Below, in pieces: positions 51,880 through 61,455 of a DNA stretch of 64,000 nt. Made by a program: the position numbers and the translations under genes. This DNA comes from Penelope pileata. Lineage: Eukaryota > Chordata > Aves > Galliformes > Cracidae. The stretch's first letter is position 1; every line of letters begins with the position of its first letter. Where the stretch lies: NCBI GenBank assembly GCA_013396635.1, contig WBMW01005106.1, positions 1,018,585-1,082,584 of the forward strand, read 5' to 3'. The notes under the pieces were generated by a model, which did no database searches, had not been told where the DNA came from, and saw only the letters and a list, made by a program, of their open reading frames with translations.

Positions 51880-52640
51880 TCTCCTGCCTTTGAGCTCTCT
51901 CCACTTTCATAGCAGCCTCTCTGAGCTGTGCATGCCACAGCTGGACACAGCCTTGGAGCAGTTGCAGCCCTGGCAGAGGTAATAATGTCTTGGCTCCCTG
52001 TAAAGATACCTGTGTGTATGCCCAGGGTTACGTTGGCTCCTTCAATCCCACTGCTGCGCTGGGAATTCCCATTCTGCCCTGTGTCTACCAGGGTTGCCAT
52101 CTGCTTAACAGCAGACTCTGCCTCTCTGGAAAGTTCCTGTGAGGCAGGGTTGTTTTCTTTATTCCCAGAGTAAGGATTTTATTGCTGTCTGTGTTTAAAA
52201 ATACATTGATCTGTAGCGGTGACCTGCTCTCTGCACCATTTACCACACTACCTTTTTTATGTCATTGCTAAACCTGGTCAGTCATTCTCCTGAACTGATC
52301 ACAAAAAGCATAAGGCCAGGACCAGTCCCTGAGGAGCCCATGAAACACAGCTGATCAACTGCCCTGTTTGTAATTACAATCTGACTTCTTTCAGTTAGAC
52401 ACTTTTTAATCCATTTAATGTGTGCCATTTTGATTTTGTTTTTAATAAAATGCCATGCAGCACCATGTCAAATGATTTACAGAAGTCTAAGTATATTATA
52501 TCAATATCGTTACCATTGTCAGCCAAATTTGTAATCCCATCTGAAAAAGATAGCATGTTAGTCTGACAGGATCTGTTTTCCATTAACCTGGCATTACGTG
52601 TATGTCTTTCCATCAGATCTTTCTTAATATACACTTTATT
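51880..52640 (-). mobile_element. Ancient CR1/L3-like LINE fragment, antisense
   Basis: A strongly diverged LINE whose minus strand retains reverse-transcriptase sequence. The clearest part is near 52540-52440, IDIIYLDFCKSFDMVLHGILL, which fits RT motif A of CR1/L3 elements (YLDFxKAFDxVxHxxLL). Upstream on the minus strand come CRSCQTNMLS-type sequence and downstream a GPGLIFIN-equivalent nucleotide block (AAGGCCAGGACCAGTCCCTGAGGAGCCC at about 52313-52340, read on +). The lower end, 51880-52200, is less certain but contains CACAGCTGGACACAGCCTTGG, resembling the LINE thumb region. It resembles old CR1 copies shared across reptiles rather than the young avian subfamilies nearby. Confidence 0.75.
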
Positions 52641-53186
52641 AGCAATTTCATGCTAAGTGCTTTTGAAAAAATAGCTGTAAATAGGATAATAGAAATTGCA
52701 AGGAATGAATCTTTAATCCCAGTCCTTGTTTAAGTACCTATTTAGAAATTTCTCTCTGACTGAACCCTAAGCAAAAGTCAGGAACACTTTTGAAATTCTG
52801 ATCTTCTTTCAAAGTACAGATCTCCCAGCTAAAAGGAAAAGTGAATAGATAAATCATGACTAAAACAAATCTTGTATGGAAGAGATGGTTTCTTTTATTG
52901 GACTGCATTCAGCAGCTGCAACACAGCGGAAGCACTTCCAGGTGAAGCCCTTTGTCTTCACTTATATCCTTGGATTATCATGTTATGGTCATGGTTAGTG
53001 ACTCAATGACTAGACACTGTATGAAGCATCATTTTATTAGAAATAAAATCACATTACACAGATCCTTTGGAAAATGAAAATATTACAACTTTGAAAGATG
53101 ATTTCATTTCTTCTAGAAGACCAATGAAGAAAAGAACCTGAATTCTTGTTAAGAAGGGATGAGACTGCTCACCTTATGTGAGCTTC

Positions 53187-53205
53187 TTTTTTTTTTTTTT
53201 TTTTT
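53187..53205. repeat. T homopolymer, 19 bases
   Basis: An uninterrupted T run 15 bases before the antisense CR1 copy. Confidence 0.9.
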
Positions 53206-53220
53206 AATGTATGCTTTTCA

Positions 53221-53980
53221 AAGAATCAGAGAATGACTGATGTTGGAAGGGACCTCTGGGTTTATCTGATCCAACCCCTGCTCAAGCAAGGATGCCCAGA
53301 GCAGGATGTCCAGGACCAAGTGGCTTTTGAAGATCTCCAAGGAGGACAATCCACATCATCTCTGGGCAACCTTTGATAGTGCTCTGTCACCCACAAAGTA
53401 ACAAAATGCTCACTGATATTCAGACAGAACCTCCTGTGTTTCAGTGGTGCCCATTGTCTCTTGCCGTGTCACTGGACACCATTGGAAAGAGGCTGGGTCC
53501 ATCCTTATTGCACCTTTCCTTCAGATATCTACATATATTGAACAGATCCCACCAACCCTTCTCTAGGCTAAAAAGTCCCAGCTCTCTCAGCCTTTCCTCA
53601 GCAGAGACATGCTCCAGTCCCATGATCATCTTTGTGGCCTTTCCTTTAACTCTCTCCAGTACGTCTGTGTTTCTTTTGCCCTAGGGATCCCATAACTGGA
53701 CACGGTACTCCAGTTGTGGCCTCAAAAATGCTTAGCAAAGCAGAAGGATCACCTCTTTGACCTGCTGGCAGTACTTTGCTTAATGAAGCCAAGAACGCCA
53801 TCAGCCTCCTTAGCAGCAAGGGCGCATTCCTGGCTCACATTCAGCTCAGTGTCCACCAGGACCCCTATGTCATTTTCTGAAGAGCCTCTGTCAATTGGAT
53901 GCCCCTAGAATGTTCTGCTGCCTGGGGTTGTTCCTCCCCAGGGGCATGGCTTTGCACTTTTCCTTGTTGAGCTTTGTGAG
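53221..53980 (-). mobile_element. CR1 LINE fragment, antisense, ~760 bases
   Basis: The 3' end is at the low coordinate (AGAATCAGAGAATGACTGATG, then TTGGAAGGGACCTCTGGG). It continues through ORF2 C-terminal and thumb sequence (minus-strand VSAEERLRELGLFSLEKG near 53610-53560) to CTTTGCACTTTTCCTTG, where it stops abruptly at about 53980. Stops and frameshifts are present. The abrupt 5' end coincides with the 3' end of a second CR1 copy. Confidence 0.95.
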
Positions 53981-54100
53981 ATCATCATAGAGTCACAGAA
54001 TGGCTTGGATTGGAAAGGACATTAAAGCCCATCCAGTTCTACTCCCATGCTGTGGGCATGGTTGCCAACCACTAGATTGTGCTGCACAGGGCCCCATCCA
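53981..54100 (-). mobile_element. Second CR1 3' end abutting the first, antisense
   Basis: ATCATCATAGAGTCACAGAA at 53981-54000 is a fresh CR1 3' terminus, followed by TGGCTTGGATTGGAAAGGAC and the GGCATGGTTGCCAACC and GGGCCCCATCCA segments, ending near 54100. It lies in the same orientation directly against the 5' truncation of the previous copy, so one element inserted at or beside the end of the other. Confidence 0.92.
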
Positions 54101-55532
54101 GATATTGAGATGCTATTAATTCCTTTTCAAAACTTGCTTTTATAGTAGCGAATCATATGATTGATGAAGGTCACATATTATTTTCTAACCACGTGTAACA
54201 GGATAGTGAATAAAAGTCAAAAAGGAAGAGAGCACTCTACAGAACTCAGGTGGCATTCAGCTCACTTAAATTTAGGCATAACTGATGTAAACATCTGTAT
54301 CTAGTGATGTCAGGCTCCCTTTAGTGTCAGTAGAGAGGAATTGTCTCTTCTGAGGCATGATTCATATGACCTAGTTTAAATACCTACATGGAGATGAGAT
54401 TAATTTTGTCCTGAAAGTGCCAGTTTCTCTCCATTTACCAGAGAGAGCTTAGGTGACTAGCTGAGATGTAGGTCTCTCTGTTATAGACATTTCCTTCTGG
54501 TCAAATTAATCCCATCCTTCAAAGCAGTAAGGATGGCATTGTTAATGCTGGTCAGGCAGCTTTTTCTCTCCTCTCCTTTTACATGTAACAGAAGGAAGAC
54601 ATAAAAATGTGGGAGGAGCAGCAAACTGTTGTGAAGGGTCAGCCAAGACGCCCTGGAAATGAGGAAAAAGCAAGAGCTAGTGGGACAATGAGATCATCTG
54701 ATTTGTTTTTCTTTGTTTTTGTCTCAGTTCTTGCTTCTAAATTACTTAATTAATATTCAGAAAGTAAGCATTGAGTAATTGAACTGAGCTGTTTGCAGCA
54801 TGTTTCCTTCTTGCCCAGCTGGTACATGGGCTGATGTAGCCCATTATTTCAATTATGTTCAATTGTTGTATTTTATTTTAGTTGCTCTAAAATTATGTGA
54901 GATCAAATTAAGGAGAACACACTTAGGTCTGGCTCTTTTCTGAGGGCTGTGTGGCTTTTGCTGTGTAGGCAGGTGATGCAAAGACATCAGAAAAAAAAAC
55001 ACAAAAGGAGAGAGAAAAAGAGATGGAGCACACAGATTGCTTGCATGCCAGATAGTGAAGTTTAGGGTTTTTTGAGTCAGGGATCTTCCTAACTGCTGAG
55101 TGCTTTGTCTCTGTGAGTCAGTAAAACTAGATAACTAAGAAACCTGTTCATCTTACCCTAAATTATACCCACTGTTGTGCAAATGAACAACATCATAAAC
55201 CTCAAAAGGGACTCAAAGTTCAGGGGTAAACATAGTTAGAAATGCAAGAAGGACTGAACATGGACCTATAAGTGTAGGTGTGGCCCTAGAAGACCTGAAC
55301 TGCTTCCATTGCTTCACCTGAAAATGCTGATAGAAGTAATAGAGACACTATTGCATTTCAGGGGGGTATTTTGTGAGAATTAATATTTGTATAATATATC
55401 CACAGTACATTTGCTATATCTCTAGAAGTGGTAAAATTAGCAAGCAGTTTGAGTGGTGAGGACTGTTTAAGATAATTACTAACTTGTCAAAAGTTGTTAA
55501 AAGCTGATTACCGGAGGATTTGTGAAGATCTA
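54101..55532. other. Non-coding stretch in inferred DLG2 intron
   Basis: About 1.4 kb between CR1 and mariner copies. No gene. The 54740-54900 block (CTTAATTAATATTC, GAGTAATTGAACTGAG, ATTTCAATTATG) has the look of AT-rich conserved non-coding DNA, which one sequence cannot confirm. Confidence 0.55.
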
Positions 55533-56675
55533 CGTAGGTCACTCTGAAAGTAATGCCTCCTCTTTATTTCCATGAAAACTACAACAGCTACAAAGAACAC
55601 AACACTGTTTGATAAAGCAAATTCTCAGCTACAAAACAATTTTTCAACGTAGTCACCACCATTAGCTATGCACATTTGCCAGCCATGAACAAGACCCTGC
55701 ATGCCCTGTTCATAAAAATCTACACCAGCTGAGGTGACTCACTGTTTCACAACTGCTATCACGACATTGTTGCAAGGAAAATGTTGCCCACACAGTCTGT
55801 TTTCCATTGGCACAAACAGATGGAAGTCAGAAGGCACCAAATCCGGAATATACGGTGGGTGTGGTAAGACATTTCAGCCAAGACTGGCAATGTGCTCCAT
55901 GGTCTTCAGACTGGAATGGAGCCTGGCGTTACCGTGTTGCAAGAAAAGTTGTCCTCTTCTCTGGCCTGACTCAGGAAGTTTGAGCTTTCAGTTTAGTCAG
56001 CATTGTGAAGTAGAGGTCAGAGCTGATGGTTTGTCCATGTTCCAGGAAATCCAGAAGGATCACCCCTTTGCTATCCCAAAGGACAGAGCACATCACTTTA
56101 CCTGCTGAGGGCTGTGTCTTGAACTTTTTCTTCAACGGGGAATTCACATCGTCACTCCATGGACTGCATTTTTGACTCTGGCCCATAGTGGTGACAACAC
56201 ATCTCACCACCAGTAATGACACGATGCAGAAGGCTGTTACCTTCAGCCTCATGTTGGTTCAATAGGTCCCGACAAGTTTGCATATGGTGTTCTTTCTGTT
56301 CGTATGTGAGCATTCCTGGGACTCACCTGGTGCAAACTTTGTGATATTCCAACATTGCCACCATTGTTTCCAACACATTAAAGACAATATTCAGCTCTGT
56401 ACACAGTTCCCTGGTCATAATGCACTGATTCGTGTGGATGAGCCGATTGAGCTGCTCTTCATTTCATGGTGCATGGCCATCTAGAATGTGGCTTGTCTTT
56501 CACGTCACTGTCACCACTGCTGAAAAGCACCACCCACCACCTCCCTGTGCTCACATCCACTGTTTGGTCTCCATAAATGTTCAGCAAGCATCGATGAATA
56601 TCAATGGGTGCCATTTTTTCCACATAGGCCAAATTAATTTTTTTAAAAAAGGCATTACTTTCGGAGCAACCCTCA
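55533..56675 (-). mobile_element. Galluhop-like mariner transposon, near full length
   Basis: A 1,143-base element flanked by TA at 55531-55532 and 56676-56677. Terminal inverted repeats are clear: CTCTGAAAGTAATGCCTCC at the left and GGCATTACTTTCGGAGCAAC at the right. The transposase lies on the minus strand. Compared with the leader kept in the copy at 2295-2547, about 150 bases next to the right end, including the start codon, are missing. Orientation is opposite to DLG2 and to the short copy. Confidence 0.95.
55630..56629 (-). pseudogene. Broken mariner (Tc1/mariner) transposase
   Basis: A DDE-type cut-and-paste transposase, now dead. Reading the minus strand from about 56629: YVEKMAPIDIHRCLLN begins part-way into the N-terminal DNA-binding region, followed by YGDQTVDVSTGRWWVV. 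Around 56220 the catalytic block that should read TGDE is VITGGEMCCHHY, so the first Asp is Gly. SPLKKKFKTQPSAGKVMCSV and WDSKGVILLDFLEHGQT follow with frame breaks. Near 55945 the DNAR motif reads FLQHGNAR, so the second Asp is also Gly. Next come a stop in MEHIASLG, the well-kept HPPYIPDLVPSDFHLF with the third Asp, and FYEQGMQGLVHGWQ with GGDYVEK at the C-terminus. Stops, frameshifts, a missing start and two lost catalytic residues exclude activity. Open frames on the + strand here are antisense shadows. Confidence 0.92.
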
Positions 56676-56677
56676 TA

Positions 56678-57815
56678 ATTAATGTTAGCCATCTAACTTA
56701 AACTTTTGACTTGACCTTGAGATTACCCCCCAGCTAGATTTAAATAGTGACATGATCTTCTAAACAGATGAAATGTCACAAAAGTTTTGACATTTAAGTG
56801 AATATGTCACTCCTCTTCACATAGAAAATACAATAGCTCTCAACCCAAAAAAGAGTTCAGAATTAAATGTAATCTGTAGCTTGTTGCTATGCAATTGTTT
56901 TTAGTGGTTAAGGGAGAGTGTTTGTTGTCTTCTGTTTTTATGGGAATTCATACATTTAATACAGAAAAAATGTTTAAAGTTTTCTTGACAGGCTAATAAA
57001 TCATGAATGGATGCGTTGCCCCCAGTCAGGATGTTGTTGCACAAAGCATGATGAAACAAAGATGCATAAAAGGGAAAAAAAAAAAAAAGGAACAAGTAGA
57101 GAAAACAGAAAAGGAAGAGAAAAGGAAGAGTTTCCCCAGTGGTTAACCAGGAAGATAAGTGGTGTGGGTATCCCCAGATGAGCATCCCTTTCTGGGTGTT
57201 TTCTCCAGTGCATCAGGTGTTCCACTAGTGTAGGGTTACAAACCAAAAGCTAGGGTTCAAGGAGTGGAAAATGGTGAGGGGAAGCAAAAGCAATTCAAAT
57301 ACTGAAAAACAAGAGCAAAGGTACTGCTACAGCAGCCAGGGTGTGTAGGTGGAATGTATCAAAGAGAAAGGCTGACTACAGCCTTGTGTATGAAGGGCTG
57401 CAGAAGTAATGCCCTGAGCATTATACAGATTAAGGTAATGTGCAATCTATGACAAATTTTGTGTTGGGAGGAGAAGAAAAGAGAAAGTAACTGTAATATT
57501 TTTTTCCAAATGAATGTCTATGCAGACTGCTTAACCCTCAGAGGGCAAGGCCGCTTGGCACTGATCTTACAACTGACTGCATAGAACACCCCCTCAGCCC
57601 CTCCTCGAGACACACGGAACAGCACCTCCTGCCTCTCCTTGCTAACTGTAAACAGCAATGAGTCACTTCTGGGTTTCCCTGGTTCATTCTGATCTTACTC
57701 ATTTCAGTTTTATTATGTCAAAACTGCATCTGCCATGACTGTCTCTTCTTCACACACGTACAATCTCTCCATAACTGACATTTGATGCTAGTTCCTGGCT
57801 TTGCATCAAGCTTAT
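56678..57815. other. Non-coding stretch in inferred DLG2 intron
   Basis: No gene recognised. Contains a 15-base A run at 57074-57088. A moderately GC-rich part at 57530-57640 shows no repeat family, and its frames carry no motif. Confidence 0.55.
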
Positions 57816-58043
57816 CTATGGAGCAATACTTTTCAGCACAGTCTCTGATTCCCCCAGTGATATTTTCTCATTGAAATACTGCCTGTTTCTCTTATAGCGT
57901 ATATCTTTCAGTGGGTACCCTGGGACACTGCTCAAAAGACTGCTAACCTTACTGTTCAAATCTTCAAGATCTTCTTCCAAGGTTTTATTCCTTCTTTTCA
58001 TTCCTGTGGCTCTCAGAAGCTGACTGCTATACCATCTGAGATT
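57816..58043 (-). CDS. Candidate coding exon, unknown product
   Basis: After an acceptor-like AAAATCTCAG (AG at 58044-58045) on the minus strand, about 75 codons are open to TAG at 57818-57816. The peptide is protein-like. MKRRNKTLEEDLEDLNSKV suggests a short acidic coiled-coil, followed by SSLLSSVPGYPLKDIRYKRN and QYFNEKISLGESETVLKS. The open frame needs two bases from the preceding exon. A donor-like GTAAGG occurs within it (after TTGAACA), so the real exon, if any, might be shorter. I recognise no family. Chance or a decayed exon cannot be excluded. Confidence 0.3.
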   Translation of the reverse strand, partial: NLRWYSSQLLRATGMKRRNKTLEEDLEDLNSKVSSLLSSVPGYPLKDIRYKRNRQYFNEKISLGESETVLKSIAP

Positions 58044-58194
58044 TTGTACAGTGAGTTTAAGGCAATAATGGGGCCTCACTGTGCTGCATCAGTTCATTTT
58101 GTACTGAAGGAAATGATAGCAAGAAAGCCAAGATAATTACAGGGTTTAATTTGGGCCCTCTGTCCATTGTAGTGTGGTTTTCTACCACTCTCGT

Positions 58195-58362
58195 GGTGAC
58201 CTCACTGCAGCTTTTCCCCACCCTTCCTCCTCCACCATGACGCTGAGCCCACTGTTTCTTCTTCCTCATTGTTTCAGTGAGCTGTGCCACTGTCTCATCG
58301 TGCTGGTAGAGCATATCACTTCCATCCCTGCATGAGCCTCTAGTAATAACACGCCTCACCAT
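58195..58362 (-). CDS. Candidate coding exon, unknown product
   Basis: On the minus strand, GCTGTTTTCCAG (a good acceptor) is followed directly by ATGGTGAGGCG, opening a frame that contains SDMLYQHDETVAQLTETMRK, then KKQWAQRHGGGGRVGKSC, with a possible donor (GTGAGG) near 58200. The charged, helix-prone composition looks like coding sequence and is more GC-rich than the flanks. Joining this donor to the acceptor of the candidate at 57816-58043 does not keep its open frame, so the two are not proven parts of one transcript. No protein family recognised. Confidence 0.28.
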
Positions 58363-60694
58363 CTGGAAAACAGCGTCCTGTGTTTTTCATTTAAGTTTTC
58401 CTCTGTTTAGCATATAACTCAAATAACTAAGCTTCTTTGCTGATCACTTCTTCCTGTCCAACAGGGAAGACTTTGTTTTGTTTAGTCCTTTCTTCCAGGG
58501 AGAAAGTTTGTTCTCCTCCCTTTCTTTTCCAGGAAATACCAATTCTGGGTTAAATTGAAAATAAATAAACAGGACATGTTTGCCCCTTTGTGTAATTACT
58601 TGTTGTATCTGAAATGTTATCAGCCTAGAGCAAGAACAAAACTACTGTACTTATCTGAAAATTCATCAGGTTTTTTTATATGAAGGTCACTAGTGAGTAA
58701 AGGCACTCAGGTTTAGAGATTTTAAAGACTGAGGCTGTTATGTTTGGTAAACAGATGAATTAAGAGACCATAGTGCTAACAGTATGAAGAACATGCCTTT
58801 TCTTCTTGTCTTGAAGTTTTCCTACACTTTCCACCTAAGGGACGTTCAGTGATGCTGAAAGGCAACACTCCTAGGACTGATGAAAGGAGCTGTTGAAAGC
58901 AATAGCACATCACTGGAACTCAGTGACGAAATAGTTGAGATTTTGGAAAGACTTAAGAGAAGAAACCCAGGAAAAGTGACATATGATTTCAAAATAGGGG
59001 CTTTGTGCTCCAAAGTACAAACTGCTTAAGTTATTCTGCTGTTGTTCAGATTTCTTGTCCCTCTTCTGAAGCAGCTGGTAGTATTCTCTGCCAGACACAA
59101 GTCAATGAATACGATGATTCGTGACAGTTTTGTGGGTTTTTTGTTACAATAATAATTAGAAAAAGAAAAAAGATATTGTAAGAGCAGTGTGGAAATTTAA
59201 TCCCTCAACAATGATTTTATGAAATTGAAGTCTGGACACAAGGAGCAAAGTATCTCTGCCCTCCCTTTCTCTGAGGGATTTTTTAACCACTAGTGTTTTT
59301 GGCTTCAGTTTATCTTTCTGTTCCTCCTGTTTAAGTGTCTAGCAGAGGGCTTCTGAGATTTGCTTAGCTACCCTAAGCACAACTGGTTGAAAATTCAGTC
59401 CCAGTCATGTAAGAAAGTATTGTACCAGTAGCAATATTCTGGAACATGGAAGAAATGTATGTGGTAGTGTACATGATTTCAGAGTACATGCAAGGTGATA
59501 TTGTATTGAATATTGGCTTGATGCCTCTGAAGAACTAATTGCAAGTGTGTTAAAATAATGATAGCCCAAGAAAAAGAAAGATGTGTTTCTAGGTGGAAAA
59601 GGAGCGGAATTTGCCTTAGGAAAAACAGTTCTTTACGTGGCTATCACCATAACAGTTACCACCTGAGCGATGTTGTTTGGAAATCATGTTATGTTTCACT
59701 GCTGTTGCTGACAGTCAGATTTTGCTCAGGCTGTTGTACAATTTTTGTTTTCTTAGACACTTTCACGTGGGGTTATGTTATGAGATAGAATCAGATATGG
59801 CCTGAAGGTAGACTAGAACTTTGCCTGTGATTTTACCAGACATATACACACACGGTTTTCTACTGAGGGTTATTCTGGAAACTTAAATGTAAGGAATACA
59901 GGAGATCTGCATCACCGACTTTCTTTCTATGCATAATCTTTTCTTGCTGAGACTTCAGGCAACTGAAGTGCTTCTCACACTGCATGTGAGAACTATGGTG
60001 AAAGAGGCTCTGGCTTAGTAGTAGAGCTTCATTCACTTAAGTAATCAGTTTTCCTGATTTCTGTAAGTCTTGGATTGTTCTTTCTATTGAGCACCCGTCT
60101 GAAGCAGGACAAGGAGGAAATATCTGTCAAAGTACTTTTATGATTGCCTAAAGCCCATTACAAGAAACTCTTGGTCAGGGCATTCTTGGTAATTTTGTTC
60201 ATCCTTGTTCACCTGTTTTATAACTTTGAAAAAACATTTATTCCTTTTGATCCTTTTTCATTACGGTTGATTTTTTTTCCGATTTGCTCTCTCCAGTACT
60301 CTCCAGTACCTCACCAGTGGTTTCACTGCTTTGAATTCACACCACATCTTAGAATATGATAAATAAATAAGCAAAATGTGATGATAGTAAAACACCAAAA
60401 AACTTAGGAAGATGGAAGAAAAAAACAGCCCCAAACCTACTTTTTTTCATCATATAGTTTTATGTAACAAGTTGAGGCAAGAAAGCCCTCCTAAAAACAT
60501 TTATTTAAGAATGGCTGAAAACATTCATGATAGAAACAGAAAACTGAAAGGATTCAAAACACAAAAGTACAAAAATCTCCTCCACAAAAATAGCAGCAGG
60601 TTTGGGGACTAAATGCAGTTATACTACAAAATAATACTCATTAAAAATATCTTCTGCCACATTCTCAGATCTTCTAGAGTGTTGTATGACAATC
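58363..60694. other. Non-coding stretch in inferred DLG2 intron
   Basis: No gene or large repeat. A perfect ten-base tandem duplication, CTCTCCAGTA, lies at 60289-60308. Remaining open frames are of chance length and composition. Confidence 0.6.
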
Positions 60695-61455
60695 CCCATG
60701 CCTGAATGCAATACTCCAGATGGGGCCTCACAGGAGCAGAGCAGAGAGGGGACAATCCCCTCCCTCTCATTGCTGCCACCCCTCTGGTGATGCAGCCCAG
60801 GATACTGTTGGCCTTCCAGGCTGCAACTGCACACTGCTGACTTTCATCAAACTTTTCATCCACCAGAATCCCCAACTTCTTCTCAGCAGGGCTGCTCTCA
60901 AGGAGTTCTCTCAGTCTGTACATACATCTGGGATTGCCCCACCCCATGTGCAACACCTTGCACTTCACTTTGTTGAATCTCATTAGATTCATGTAGGGCC
61001 ACTTTTCAAGCTCGTTCCGGTTCCTTGGGATGGCATCCCTTCCTTCTGTTGTATGAACTGCACCACTCAGTGTCATCAGCAAACTTGCTGAGGTGGGACT
61101 CAATCCCACTACTCAGGTCATTGATAAATACCACTTCCTCATAGAAGGCCACCAGACTAATCAGGAATTATCTGCCATTGGTGAAGCTGTGCTGGCTATC
61201 TTGGATCACCTTCTCATCTTGCATATGCCTTAACATAGCTTCCAGGAGGATCTGCTCCATGACCTTCCCAGACATAGACATGAGGCTCACCAACCTGTAG
61301 TTTCCCAGATCTTCCTTTCTCTCTTCCTTGTAAATGGAGTGATGTTTCTCTTTTTCCTGTCACCAAGGGCTTCACATGACATCCATGACTTTTTGAAAAT
61401 GATGGAGAGTGACTTGGCAACAACATTGGCCAGATCCTTCCAGGATCCTTATAGT
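60695..61455 (-). mobile_element. CR1 ORF2 fragment, antisense, both ends missing
   Basis: Reverse-transcriptase ORF2 sequence of CR1 without a 3' UTR or tail. The low-coordinate end starts within the HLEYCIQAWG segment, and the high end stops in sequence equivalent to the RT N-terminal region. The minus strand keeps the catalytic-box sequence SHLSKFADDTE (about 61105-61070), then after a frameshift EKWPYMNLMRFNKVKCKVLH and PAEKKLGILVDEKFD. Around 61130-61138, VAFYE is joined in frame to EVVFINDLSSGIE, so RT motif A and its surroundings are deleted. Loss of the 3' end is unusual, since CR1 copies normally start from it. Confidence 0.93.

Noticed and set aside
55734..56108. 124-codon + strand frame as a gene
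   Set aside because: It is the antisense shadow of the mariner transposase on the minus strand.
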